64,000 nt of DNA from Stenotrophomonas mori (GTDB taxonomy: Bacteria > Pseudomonadota > Gammaproteobacteria > Xanthomonadales > Xanthomonadaceae): positions 1 to 64,000 of the forward strand of contig NZ_JAIKTS010000002.1 of NCBI RefSeq assembly GCF_023556335.1. The letters run 5' to 3'. Positions 49,511 through 58,219 of this stretch are shown one piece after another. The notes below the pieces were generated by a model. That model had not been told where the DNA came from. It made no database searches and saw only the letters and a program-made list of their open reading frames with translations. A program made the position numbers and the translations under genes. Position 1 is the stretch's first letter. Each line of letters begins with the position of its first letter.

Positions 49511-50722
49511 ATGGACCTGAAGAGCGGCTACCCGTTCTGGGCGATCAGGAACGGGCTGATGCACGCCTATCCCCCGCTGCATGCGCCGTTGCGCTGCGAG
49601 GTGCTGGTGGTCGGCGGCGGCATCACCGGCGCCCTGATCGCCGACGACCTGGCCCGCCATGGCCATGGCGTCGCGGTGGTGGAACAGCGCGACATCGGCT
49701 GGGGCTCCAGCGCGGCCAGCACCGCGCTGCTGCAGTACGAGATCGACACCCACATGGTGGTGCTCGCCCGGCGTTACGGCGAGGACGCCGCGGTGCTCGC
49801 CTACCGCGCCTGCGCCGAAGCGATCCTGCAGCTGCAGGATCGCGCGGCGGACGTGCGCGGCGTCGATTTCCGCCGCGGCGACAGCCTCTACTACGCCAGC
49901 CACGCGCGCCACCGCGCCGTCCTGCATGCCGAATATGCCCTGCGCCGCAAGCACGGCTTCGCGGTGCACTGGCTGGAGCCGGACGCCATCCGCGCCGCCT
50001 ACGGTTTCCAGGCGCCGGCGGCCCTGCTCAGCGACCTGGCCGCCAGCCTGGACCCGTACCGCATGACCCATCGCCTGCTGCGGCGGGTGTGCAGGAACGG
50101 CGGCCAGGTGTTCGACCGCACCACCATCGCCCGCCTGCAACCGGCCCGCGGCGGCATCCTCGCGGTCACCAGCGACGGCCTGCCCGTGCACTGTGGCCAC
50201 GTGGTGATGGCCGCCGGCTACGCCGGCGAGCGCTGGATCGACACGCGGGTCGCCCGCAACCGCAGCAGCTACGCATTCGTCACCGACCCGTTGCCCGCCG
50301 CGGCACTGGGACCGTTGCGCCGCACCATGCTCTGGGAGTCCGCGCGGCCCTACCTGTACCTGCGCAGCACCGCCGACCGGCGCCTGCTGGTCGGCGGCGA
50401 GGACGATGCCGTGGACCTGCCGGCGCGCCGCGACGCGCGGGTGGACCGCAAGGCGCAGCGCCTGGTCGCCAAGGTCCGGCAGCTGTTCCCGGACCTGCCG
50501 CTGGTGCCGGCTTTCGCCTGGGCCGGCACCTTCGCCGAAACCGCCGACGGCCTGCCGTTCTTCGGCGCCCACCCGCACTGGGGGCCGCGGGTGCTGTTCG
50601 CCATGGCCTACGGCGGCAACGGCATCACCTATTCGATGCTCGGCGCCGGGCTGCTGCGGGCCACGCTGGAACGGCGGCCGCACCCGCTGGCGGCGCTGTT
50701 CGGGTTCTCGCGCCTGGACTGA
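49511..50722 (+). CDS. DAO-family FAD-dependent oxidoreductase
   Basis: This is a 403-residue flavoprotein. The FAD dinucleotide-binding motif is CEVLVVGGGITGALIADDLARHGHGVAVVEQRDIGWGSS (about 30-68), with the DAO-type ending FAETADGLPFFGAHPHWGPRVLFAMAYGGNGITYSMLGAGLL. There is no signal peptide. Such enzymes oxidise amines, amino acids or glycerol-3-phosphate; the substrate is not evident. Its closeness to the lipocalin gene suggests cotranscription but no proven partnership. Confidence 0.88.
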   Translation: MDLKSGYPFWAIRNGLMHAYPPLHAPLRCEVLVVGGGITGALIADDLARHGHGVAVVEQRDIGWGSSAASTALLQYEIDTHMVVLARRYGEDAAVLAYRACAEAILQLQDRAADVRGVDFRRGDSLYYASHARHRAVLHAEYALRRKHGFAVHWLEPDAIRAAYGFQAPAALLSDLAASLDPYRMTHRLLRRVCRNGGQVFDRTTIARLQPARGGILAVTSDGLPVHCGHVVMAAGYAGERWIDTRVARNRSSYAFVTDPLPAAALGPLRRTMLWESARPYLYLRSTADRRLLVGGEDDAVDLPARRDARVDRKAQRLVAKVRQLFPDLPLVPAFAWAGTFAETADGLPFFGAHPHWGPRVLFAMAYGGNGITYSMLGAGLLRATLERRPHPLAALFGFSRLD

Positions 50723-50819
50723 ACGCGCCGGCCACGACAGCCCGGGTTCACCGCCGCCGCGCTAGCGTCGGCGTGTCCCCCCTGCCACGATGACGGCCCC
50801 AGCCAGGAGCGCCAGCGCG

Positions 50820-51257
50820 ATGAACCGGTTCCCCATGATCCTTGTCTGCCTGCTGGCGCCGGCCCTGGCGACGGCGCAGCCGGCCGGCAGCACGCCGGGG
50901 TCGCTGGACCTGAGCGTGCCGCAGGCGCCGCTGCACTATCTCAACGATCCGTCCTACCAGGCCGATGCCCCGGGTACCTATTACGGCGACCACAGCGGCC
51001 CGGCGCCGCGCAGCGACGCCGCAGCCGCGACGATGGTCGACGACAAGCTGCAGGTGCACGGCACGCTGAGCACCGGCATCGGTTACTCCAAGGCCTTCGG
51101 CAACAGCCACTGGAGTTCGGCCAACATCAACCTCGGCAAGAGCTACAACACCGACGAAGGCAAGACCCGGCGCGTGGACCTGAACATCCACGTCAGCCAG
51201 GGCAAGGGCGCCGGCCCGTTCGGCTACGGCCCGGGTCCCTGGTACGGCGGCTGGTGA
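50820..51257 (+). CDS. Secreted unknown protein, beta-rich with Gly/Pro tail
   Basis: This is a 145-residue protein. ATG 50820 follows AGGAG, and a signal peptide (FPMILVCLLAPALATAQP) is clear. The mature part has a central strand region DDKLQVHGTLSTGIGYSKAFGNSHWSSANINLGKSYN and then DLNIHVSQGKG, ending in a Gly/Pro/Tyr tail. No family is recognised. The alternating pattern resembles small outer-membrane or amyloid-like proteins, but this is only an impression. Confidence 0.7.
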   Translation: MNRFPMILVCLLAPALATAQPAGSTPGSLDLSVPQAPLHYLNDPSYQADAPGTYYGDHSGPAPRSDAAAATMVDDKLQVHGTLSTGIGYSKAFGNSHWSSANINLGKSYNTDEGKTRRVDLNIHVSQGKGAGPFGYGPGPWYGGW

Positions 51258-51273
51258 GCCGGGGCGGCGGGCG

Positions 51274-51603
<330 letters not shown>

Positions 51604-51643
51604 TCAGCGCGTCCGGCGCGGCGGAACCCCGCGCACCGGCCGG

Positions 51644-52690
51644 CTACGCATCCGCCAGCGACGCCATGTCGATCACGAAGCGGTACTTCACGTCCGCGCG
51701 TTCCATCCGCGCGAACGCCTCGTCGATCTGCTGGATCGGAATCGACTCGCACGCCGGGTAGACCTCGCGTTCGGCGCAGAACGCCAGCAGCTCGCGGGTC
51801 TGCGCGATGCCGCCGATCAGCGAACCGGACACCTGGCGGCGACCGCGCATCAGCGAGGCGGCATTGACCGGCATCGATTCCAGCGCACCGACCACCACCA
51901 GCTGCCCGGCGACATCCAGCAGCCGTACATAGGGGTCCAGGTCGTGCGCCACCGGCACCGTATCGATGATCAGGTCCATCGACGCGGCGGCCGCCTTCAT
52001 CGCCACCGCATCGCGCGACAACAGGACCCGGTGCGCACCGAGGGCCAGCGCGTCGTCGGCCTTGGCGGCGCTGCCGGTCACCAGGGTCACCTCGCAGCCC
52101 AGCGCCACCCCGAGCTTGACCGCCATGTGTCCCAATCCGCCCAGCCCGACCACGCCCAGCCGGGTGCCGGGCCCGGCACGGTGCTGGCGCAGCGGCGACC
52201 AGGTGGTGATGCCCGCGCACAGCAGCGGCGCCGCGCGCGCCAGGTCCAGCGCCGGCGACAGGCCGATGGCGAACGCCTCGTGCACCACGATCCGCCGCGA
52301 GTACCCGCCCTGGGTGGTTTCGCCACTGAGGCGGTCGCGGCCGTTGTAGGTCATGGTCGGGCCCTGCCGGCAGAACTGCTCCTCGCCGTGGCCGCACTGG
52401 TCGCATGCCTGGCAGCTGTCGACCATGCAGCCCACCCCGACCGGATCGCCCACCTTCAGGCCCGCGACCGCGCTGCCCACCGCGGCGACCCGGCCGATGA
52501 TCTCGTGCCCGGGCACCATCGGGTAGCGGGCACCGCCCCAGTCGTTGCGCACCTGGTGCAGGTCCGAGTGGCAGACACCGCAGTAGAGGATGTCGATCAC
52601 CACATCGTGCGGGCGCGGCGCACGGCGCGCGATGGCCAGGGGCTGCAACGGCGCACCGGCCGAAAGCGCGGCATAGGCAGGAGTGTGCAT
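51644..52690 (-). CDS. Zinc-dependent NAD(P) alcohol dehydrogenase, YahK/CAD type
   Basis: This is a 348-residue medium-chain dehydrogenase. ATG 52690 opens the frame. The catalytic zinc ligands are in CGVCHSDLHQVRNDWGGARYPMVPGHEIIG, the structural zinc ligands in CQACDQCGHGEEQFC, and the nucleotide fold in LGVVGLGGLGHMAVKLG. The C-terminus has the family SLIGGIAQTRELLAFCAE motif. YahK-type enzymes reduce a broad set of aldehydes with NADPH. Confidence 0.93.
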   Translation of the reverse strand: MHTPAYAALSAGAPLQPLAIARRAPRPHDVVIDILYCGVCHSDLHQVRNDWGGARYPMVPGHEIIGRVAAVGSAVAGLKVGDPVGVGCMVDSCQACDQCGHGEEQFCRQGPTMTYNGRDRLSGETTQGGYSRRIVVHEAFAIGLSPALDLARAAPLLCAGITTWSPLRQHRAGPGTRLGVVGLGGLGHMAVKLGVALGCEVTLVTGSAAKADDALALGAHRVLLSRDAVAMKAAAASMDLIIDTVPVAHDLDPYVRLLDVAGQLVVVGALESMPVNAASLMRGRRQVSGSLIGGIAQTRELLAFCAEREVYPACESIPIQQIDEAFARMERADVKYRFVIDMASLADA

Positions 52691-52797
52691 GGGGGCGTCC
52701 CGGTAGGCTCGCCGCCGATTGTAGCGGGCGGCGGCGACCGCCGGCGTTACACTGTGCGGCCGCCGGGCCATCGCGCCACGGCCGTTCCGGAGTGGTG

Positions 52798-53268
52798 ATG
52801 ATCAACAACGATGTCCTGCGCAGCCTCCGCTACATGCTGGACCTGGGCGACAAGCATGTGGTGGAACTGGTGCACCTGGCCGATCCCGCGTTCGACGTGG
52901 ACCCGGCGCAGGTGCACGACTTCCTGCGCCGCGACGACGAACCGCTGTTCGTGGCCTGCCCCGACGCGGTGCTGGCGCGCGTCCTCGACGGCCTGATCCT
53001 GCACTGCCGCGGCCGCGACGACGCGCAGCCGCAGCGCGCACCGGAAGCCCGCATCACCAACAACCTGGTCCTGAAGAAGCTGCGCGTGGCCTTCCAGCTC
53101 AAGGACGTGGACATGCATGCGATCTTCGACGCCGCCGGCTTCCCGCTGTCCAAGCCGGAGCTGTCGGCGCTGTTCCGCCAGCCGGACCACAAGAACTACC
53201 GCCCCTGCGGCGACCAGCTGCTGCGTAATTTCCTCAAGGGCCTGACCACGCGCCTGCGCACGCCGTAA
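52798..53268 (+). CDS. yehS: DUF1456 family protein, YehS-like
   Basis: This is a 156-residue protein. The start ATG 52798 has GGAG upstream, preceded by two GTG codons. It has the tandem DUF1456 repeat: MINNDVLRSLRYMLDLGDKHVVELV with KPELSALFRQ-like elements, then RITNNLVLKKLRVAFQLKDVDMHAIFDAAGFPLSKPELSALFRQPDHKNYRPCGDQLLRNFLKGL. Cytoplasmic, function unknown. The REP array follows. Confidence 0.9.
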   Translation: MINNDVLRSLRYMLDLGDKHVVELVHLADPAFDVDPAQVHDFLRRDDEPLFVACPDAVLARVLDGLILHCRGRDDAQPQRAPEARITNNLVLKKLRVAFQLKDVDMHAIFDAAGFPLSKPELSALFRQPDHKNYRPCGDQLLRNFLKGLTTRLRTP

Positions 53269-53293
53269 CCCCGCCGGCGCAGTACCGCGAACG

Positions 53294-53570
53294 CCCCGCC
53301 GGGCAGGGCCCGGCGCTACAGAACCGCCGCGAACCGCCACGCCTGTAGAGCGGGGCCATGCCCCGCTGGGGCAGTCCCGGGAAAGCCCCGCCGGGCAAGG
53401 CCCGGCGCTACAGAACCCCCGCGAACCGCCACGCCTGTAGAGCGGGGCCGCGCCCCCGCTGGAGCAGTCCCGGGAAAATCCCGCCGGGCAAGGCCCGGCG
53501 CTACAGAACCGCCGCGAACCGCCACGCCTGTAGAGCGGGGCCGCGCCCCGCTGGGGCGATCCCGATAAAA
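53294..53570. repeat. Three tandem 92-93 bp units of inverted GTAG REP pairs
   Basis: Units start at 53294, 53386 and 53479. Each has a palindrome CGCCGGGCAAGGCCCGGCG (first copy with one change) and an AGCGGGGCCATGCCCCGCT-type palindrome (GCG-centred in later copies). Each palindrome has TGTAG at one end, facing inward or outward as an inverted pair. GTAG-ended palindromes are the Stenotrophomonas REP class mobilised by RAYT transposases. The array lies between yehS and the copper genes, so it may also act as transcript ends. Six REPs in total. Confidence 0.9.
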
Positions 53571-53663
53571 TCCCGCTGCCCGCCATGCGCTGCCCCGTAC
53601 CACGGGCGCACGGCCAGGCGCCGACGCTGCCGGCTTCCTGGCCCGCTGCTCTCCGTGGGCGGC

Positions 53664-53759
53664 TTACCCGCTGGAACGCGCGCCGGCCGCCCCCTCCTTG
53701 CCGCCGTGGTGGCCCATCTTGGTGTCGCCGTTGATGCCCCGGTTCCGGTTCGCCGTCAC
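53664..53759 (-). CDS. Possible 31-residue His/Gly-rich peptide overlapping cueR
   Basis: GTG 53759 overlaps the cueR stop as GTGA, and the short frame encodes TANRNRGINGDTKMGHHGG and then KEGAAGARSSG. A pair of His and a Met may suit metal binding, and the overlap favours coupled translation, but no family is recognised and chance is quite possible. Confidence 0.25.
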   Translation of the reverse strand: MTANRNRGINGDTKMGHHGGKEGAAGARSSG

Positions 53760-54235
53760 CTGCCCGCCCCGGGCACTTTCCGGCAGGTGCGCGCTGTCGC
53801 GGTGCCGGTCCGCAGCGGCCGCCCTTGCGGGGGACGGTGCATCGGCGCCCCGCTGGCGATGTCGCTGAGGATCGGGCAGTCCGGCCGCTCGTCGCCCGCG
53901 CAGCCTTCGGCCAGGGCCTGGACCGTGGCCACCATGTCCTGCAGCTCGGCGATGCGCTGCGTCAGCACGGCCACGTGTTCCAGCGCCATGCGCTTGACGT
54001 CGGCGCTGTGCCGAGTGCGGTCGCGCCACAGCTGCAGCAGCTCACCGATGCGCTCCACGCTGAAGCCCATGTCGCGCGAGCGCTTGATGAACCCCAGCGT
54101 GTGGAGGTCGCGCGGACCGTACAGGCGGTAGCCGGCGCCGGTGCGCGCCACCGGACCGATCAGGCCGCTGTCCTCGTAGTAGCGGATCATCTTGGCGGAA
54201 ATGCCGGTGGCCCTGGCCGCCTGGCCGATGTTCAT
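53756..54235 (-). CDS. cueR: Copper-responsive MerR regulator CueR
   Basis: This is a 159-residue MerR activator. ATG 54235 has GGAGG upstream. The helix-turn-helix is [26 protein letters not shown], and the dimer helix follows. Cys112 and Cys120 (GCAGDERPDCPIL) and Ser77 fall at the same positions as the Cu(I) ligands and marker Ser of E. coli CueR, which makes the metal assignment firm. A 30-odd-residue basic tail follows beyond the usual end. It is 25 bp downstream of copA and so cotranscribed with it, giving self-control. Confidence 0.93.
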   Translation of the reverse strand: MNIGQAARATGISAKMIRYYEDSGLIGPVARTGAGYRLYGPRDLHTLGFIKRSRDMGFSVERIGELLQLWRDRTRHSADVKRMALEHVAVLTQRIAELQDMVATVQALAEGCAGDERPDCPILSDIASGAPMHRPPQGRPLRTGTATARTCRKVPGAGR

Positions 54236-54260
54236 GCCGTCCTCCATCGCCATGCCTCCG

Positions 54261-56750
54261 TCAGGCCCGCTCCGGCCGTGGCTGGAAACGCCGCAGCCGC
54301 AGCGCGTTGCCGAGTACGAATACCGAGGACAGCGCCATCGCGCCGGCCGCGAACACCGGCGACAGCAGCACGCCCCACAGCGGATACAGCACGCCCGCCG
54401 CCACCGGGATCAAGGCGGTGTTGTAGGCGAACGCCCAGAACAGGTTTTGGCCGATGTTGCGCATGGTCGCCTTGCTCAGCGCGATGGCGTCGGGCACGCC
54501 CTGCAGGCTGCCGGACATCAGCACCACGTCGGCCGCCTCGATCGCCACGTCGGTACCGGTGCCGATCGCCATGCCGACATCGGCCGCGGCCAGCGCCGGC
54601 GCATCGTTGATGCCGTCGCCGACATAGGCCAGGCGCCCATGCGCGGCCTTCAGCCGTTCGACCGCGTCGACCTTGCCCTCGGGCAGCACCTCGGCCACCA
54701 CCTCGTCGATGCCCAGCTGGCGCGCGATGGCCCCGGCGGTGGCGCGGTTGTCGCCGGTGATCATCGCCACCTTCAGGCCCAGCGCATGCAGGCGGGCGAT
54801 GGCCGCCGCGGTATCGCTCTTGATCGGATCGGAAACGGCGATGATCGCCGCCAGGCGGCCGTCCAGCGCGGCATACAGCGGCGTCTTGCCCTCCTCGCCC
54901 AGCCGCTGCGCGACCGCGGCGAAGGCATCCACTTCCAGGCCGAGCGTACGCATGAAACGGTCCGCGCCCACCTCCACGCGCACGCCGTCGACCTGCGCAC
55001 GCACGCCATGGCCGGTGACCGATTCGAAGGCCTCCGCCGCGGGCAGCACCAGGTTCTCCGCCGTCGCCGCGGCGACGATCGCCCGCGCGATGGGATGCTC
55101 GGAACGGTCCTCGACCGCCGCCACCAGGGCCAGCACCCGGGCGCGGACGACGCCGTCGGCCAGGTGCAGGTCGGTCAGCAGCGGCCGGCCTTCGGTCAGG
55201 GTGCCGGTCTTGTCCACCGCCACCACCGCCGCTTCCTTGAGCAGTTGCAGTGCCTCCCCCTTGCGGAACAGGACGCCCAGCTCGGCGCCACGGCCGGTGC
55301 CGACCATGATCGAGGTCGGGGTCGCCAGGCCCATCGCGCACGGGCAGGCGATGATCAGCACCGCGACCGCGTTGACCAGGGCGAAGGTCAGCGCCGGTGA
55401 GGGCCCGAACACCCACCAGGCGGCGAAGGTCAGCAGCGCCAGCGCCATCACCACCGGCACGAACCACATCGTGATGCGGTCCACCAGGCCCTGGATCGGC
55501 AGCTTGGCGCCCTGCGCCTGCTCCACCAGGCGGATGATCTGCGCCAGCACCGTGGCGCCCCCGACCGCGGTGGCGCGCACGCCTAGCGTGCCGGTCTGGT
55601 TGACGGTGCCGCCCACCACCCGGGCCCCGGCCGTCTTGGCCACCGGCACCGGCTCGCCGGTGATCATCGATTCATCCACGTAGCTGTCGCCATCGACCAC
55701 TTCGCCGTCCACCGCGATGCGCTCGCCGGGGCGCACGTCCACCACGTCGTCCAGCGCCACCTGCGCCAGCGGCACCTCCACCGCGCCACCGTCGCGGCGC
55801 ACGCGCGCGGTCTTCGCCTGCAGCGTGAGCAGGCGCTTGATCGCCTCGGAGGTGCGGCCCTTGGCACGCGCTTCGAGCATCCGCCCGAGAAGGATCAGCG
55901 TCACGATGACCGCCGCGGCCTCGTAGTAGACGTTGACCGTACCGGCCGGCAGCAGTCGCGGCAGGAAGGTCGCCACCAGCGAATAGCCGTACGCGGCCAG
56001 CGTGCCCACGGCCACCAGCGAGTTCATGTCCGGAGCCGCGCGCAGCAGTGCGGGAAGCCCGGCGCGGTAGAAGCGCCGCCCGGGGAACGCCAACACCAGC
56101 GTGGTGAGCACGAACTGCAGCAGCCAGCTGTTGTGCGTGCCCAGCGTGGCGGCGACCGCCGCGTGGAAGGCCGGCACCAGGTGCGCGCCCATCTCCAGCA
56201 CGAACACCGGCAGGGTCAGGCCCGCCGCCAGCAGCAGGTCGCGCCGCAGTCCGCGCAGCTCGTCGTCGTGGCGGCGGGCATCGTCACCGTCGTCCCGGGC
56301 GGCCTCCAGCAGGCGCGCGGCGTAGCCGACCCTGGCGACCGCGGCGACCAGCGCCTCCGGCTCCAGGCCCGCGTCGCCCTGCACCACGCCACGGTGGGTG
56401 GCGAGGTTGACGCTGGCCGAGCGCACACCGGAGACCTTGGCCAGGGCGCGCTCGACACGGCCGACGCAGGACGCGCAGGTCATGCCCTCGATGCCCAGCT
56501 CGAACGGTGCCGGCGCCGGCACCTCGTAGCCGGCCTTCTCCACCGCCGCGACCAGCGCCCGGCGGTCCACGCCGGCACCTTGCACGGTGGCCCGGCCGGT
56601 GGCCAGGTTCACCGCGGCCGCGGCCACGCCGGGCACCGCGGCCAGGGCCCGTTCGACACGGCCCACGCAGGATGCGCAGGTCATGCCCAGCACCGTCAGG
56701 TCCTGGGTCCGGTCGCCGTCGCGGGCGGAATCGTGGTGCTTGGGAGTCAT
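54261..56750 (-). CDS. copA: Copper-exporting P1B-type ATPase
   Basis: This protein has 829 residues from ATG 56750 (ATG 56774 would lie only a few bases from the predicted transcript start). Two heavy-metal domains each carry GMTCASC. P-type ATPase motifs follow: TGEP in [10 protein letters not shown], the membrane copper site CPC in [13 protein letters not shown], phosphorylation DKTGT, SEHPIA, and [10 protein letters not shown]. It exports Cu(I) from the cytoplasm. Order copA-cueR on the minus strand with a MerR-type promoter upstream. Confidence 0.96.
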   Translation of the reverse strand: MTPKHHDSARDGDRTQDLTVLGMTCASCVGRVERALAAVPGVAAAAVNLATGRATVQGAGVDRRALVAAVEKAGYEVPAPAPFELGIEGMTCASCVGRVERALAKVSGVRSASVNLATHRGVVQGDAGLEPEALVAAVARVGYAARLLEAARDDGDDARRHDDELRGLRRDLLLAAGLTLPVFVLEMGAHLVPAFHAAVAATLGTHNSWLLQFVLTTLVLAFPGRRFYRAGLPALLRAAPDMNSLVAVGTLAAYGYSLVATFLPRLLPAGTVNVYYEAAAVIVTLILLGRMLEARAKGRTSEAIKRLLTLQAKTARVRRDGGAVEVPLAQVALDDVVDVRPGERIAVDGEVVDGDSYVDESMITGEPVPVAKTAGARVVGGTVNQTGTLGVRATAVGGATVLAQIIRLVEQAQGAKLPIQGLVDRITMWFVPVVMALALLTFAAWWVFGPSPALTFALVNAVAVLIIACPCAMGLATPTSIMVGTGRGAELGVLFRKGEALQLLKEAAVVAVDKTGTLTEGRPLLTDLHLADGVVRARVLALVAAVEDRSEHPIARAIVAAATAENLVLPAAEAFESVTGHGVRAQVDGVRVEVGADRFMRTLGLEVDAFAAVAQRLGEEGKTPLYAALDGRLAAIIAVSDPIKSDTAAAIARLHALGLKVAMITGDNRATAGAIARQLGIDEVVAEVLPEGKVDAVERLKAAHGRLAYVGDGINDAPALAAADVGMAIGTGTDVAIEAADVVLMSGSLQGVPDAIALSKATMRNIGQNLFWAFAYNTALIPVAAGVLYPLWGVLLSPVFAAGAMALSSVFVLGNALRLRRFQPRPERA

Positions 56751-56783
56751 CGCCTGCTCACCTGGGGTTGTCATGATGGCGGC

Positions 56784-56814
56784 ACCTTAAAGCTTCCCAT
56801 GAGGGGAAGGTCAA
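56784..56814 (-). promoter_or_regulatory. CueR-type promoter of copA
   Basis: Minus-strand TTGACC (56814-56809) and TAAGGT (56789-56784) are separated by exactly 19 bp, the elongated spacing of MerR-controlled promoters. The spacer contains the dyad TTCCCCTCATGGGAA. It lies directly upstream of copA. Confidence 0.88.
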
Positions 56815-56840
56815 CCGCCCCGGATCATCGCCCGCCGCGC

Positions 56841-56871
56841 TTGACCTTGCCACCGTGGCAAGCCCCACACT
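56841..56871 (+). promoter_or_regulatory. CueR-type promoter of copZ
   Basis: Plus-strand TTGACC (56841-56846), a 19-bp spacer with the dyad CTTGCCACCGTGGCAAG, and CACACT (56866-56871). It is divergent from the copA site, 26 bp away, and 26 bp before the copZ ATG. Confidence 0.8.
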
Positions 56872-56897
56872 GCCCCTCCCTTCCCGTGAGATCCGCC

Positions 56898-57098
56898 ATG
56901 AAACTGCATATCGACGGCATGACCTGCGGTGGCTGCGCACGCAGCGTCACCGCCACCATCAAGGACGTCGACGCCGCCGCGTCGGTCGAGATCGAACTGC
57001 CCACCAAGCAGGTGAACATCACCTCGACCCTGCCGGTGGAGCGCTTCACCCGGGCACTGGACGAAGCCGGCTTCCCCGCGCGGCCGGCCAACGGCTGA
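56898..57098 (+). CDS. copZ: Copper chaperone CopZ-like heavy-metal-associated protein
   Basis: This is a 66-residue single HMA domain: MKLHIDGMTCGGCARSVTATIKDVD with the Cu-binding CxxC (Cys10/Cys13). It would buffer Cu(I) and hand it to CopA or CueR. It has its own divergent promoter with the 19-bp spacer, so copper should raise both copA and copZ. Confidence 0.93.
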   Translation: MKLHIDGMTCGGCARSVTATIKDVDAAASVEIELPTKQVNITSTLPVERFTRALDEAGFPARPANG

Positions 57099-57416
57099 CC
57101 CCGGCCGCCCCGGAACGGCCCGCCGGGCATTGCCCGGCACCGGCACCGGCGCCGCGGCGCACAGCCGCGGCCGCAGGGGCCGCCGCGTGGGGCCGCCCGA
57201 TGGCGAGCCGGCCGCGGCGCGCGGACCGCCTGCAGTTCCACCGGGCCCGCACCGCAGGCGGCGCCCCCCCACAGCACGGCACCAGACAGGCGGCGGCCCA
57301 GGCGCGCAGGCATCGCACACGCCCTCCATGGATAGATGGCCCTCGTGCGCGGGCACCGCGGCGACGCGCCAAGCACCGGCGCTATCATGGCGGCCTCCCA
57401 CTTCGGCGGCAGTCGC
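57099..57416. other. Gap after copZ with a solitary palindrome
   Basis: GCCGGGC-ATT-GCCCGGC (57122-57138) resembles the first palindrome of the REP array but lacks the adjacent TGTAG. It may serve as the copZ terminator or be a degenerate REP. A TATCAT at 57384-57389 may be the -10 of the next gene. Nothing else is recognised. Confidence 0.4.
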
Positions 57417-57806
57417 GTGCAGACCATCCTCACTCCGGTATCGATCGGCGAGCTGATCGACAAGATCACCATCCTGGAAATCAAGGCCGAGCGCATCGAC
57501 GATGCAGGCAAGCGCGGCAACGTGCGCACCGAGTTGGAAGGCCTGTGGCCGCTCTGGCTGCAGCAGCAGGCCGAACGCCCCGAACTGGAAGCGCTCAAGC
57601 AGCAGCTCAAGGCGATCAACGAGCGCATGTGGGACATCCAGGACCAGCTGCGCGCCAAGGAACAGGCGCAGGCCTTCGATGCCGGGTTCATCGCCCTGGC
57701 GCGCGGTGTCTACGGCACCAACGGCGAACGCGTGGCGGTCAAGAACACCATCAACCGGATCGCCGGCTCGGCGCTGGTCGAGGAAAAGCAGTACCAGGGC
57801 GAATAG
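57417..57806 (+). CDS. DUF6165 family protein
   Basis: This protein has 129 residues from GTG 57417, chosen because homologues begin close to TILTPVSIGELIDKITILEIKAERI and because a -10-like TATCAT at 57384-57389 overlaps the upstream ATG. It is mostly helical, with a coiled-coil centre (LKQQLKAINERMWDIQDQLRAKEQAQAFDAGFIALARGVYGTNGERVAVKNTINRI). DUF6165 genes are often near LPS or glycosyltransferase genes; none is here. Cytoplasmic, function unknown. Confidence 0.85.
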   Translation: MQTILTPVSIGELIDKITILEIKAERIDDAGKRGNVRTELEGLWPLWLQQQAERPELEALKQQLKAINERMWDIQDQLRAKEQAQAFDAGFIALARGVYGTNGERVAVKNTINRIAGSALVEEKQYQGE

Positions 57807-57826
57807 GCCGGCGGCGACCCGGGCAA

Positions 57827-57853
57827 TGAAAAGGCCAGGTCGAAGACCTGGCC
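57827..57853 (-). terminator. Terminator of the zinc-ribbon gene
   Basis: GGCCAGGTC and GACCTGGCC form a perfect 9-bp stem with a 3-base loop (57833-57853). On the minus strand TTTTCATT follows, so it ends the 53-residue gene, and it also lies just after the convergent DUF6165 gene. Confidence 0.8.
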
Positions 57854-57879
57854 CGTGGCTCCCCAAAAAGACGGTGTAC

Positions 57880-58041
57880 TCAGCGCAGCGGTGCCGGCGC
57901 CTCGCGCGCCGGTTCGGCGGCCACCGGTGCGGTCTTGATCGACAGGCACATCGGGCACACGCTCTCCAGCACCTTGATCGCGGGCCGGTACACCGTCTGG
58001 CATTTCATGCACTGGACCATTCCAGTCGTGATGGCTTCCAT
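57880..58041 (-). CDS. 53-residue zinc-ribbon-like protein
   Basis: ATG 58041 follows GAGGGC. The product has two CxxC pairs, VQCMKCQTVYRPA and ESVCPMCLS, that can form one zinc site, and a Pro/Ala/Glu C-terminal tail. No other domain is present. Small zinc ribbons often bind nucleic acid or partner proteins; the role here is unknown. A good terminator follows, which supports a real monocistronic gene. Confidence 0.7.
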   Translation of the reverse strand: MEAITTGMVQCMKCQTVYRPAIKVLESVCPMCLSIKTAPVAAEPAREAPAPLR

Positions 58042-58219
58042 AAGCCCTCTCTTTGTCGTTGTTCGATCCGGCAATATCGCGGCAGCGGCGATGCTTTTCA
58101 AGCCGGCGCCGGTTTCCGCGCCGGTCCCGCCGCACCCGGCCGGCAGCGTGGCGTGACGCGCCGCAGACATCGCGCCCGGCATCATGGCCGCATTCTTCCG
58201 ATGCCATAGCGGGTGCGCC

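Noticed and set aside
53294-53570. Possible CRISPR array
   Set aside because: Units are 92-93 bp, nearly identical through their whole length and built of two palindromes; there are no unique spacers and no cas genes.
52747-53586. Minus-strand frame with internal repeats of an APLYRRGGSR-type segment
   Set aside because: The repeats arise from translating the REP array, and the rest is opposite yehS.
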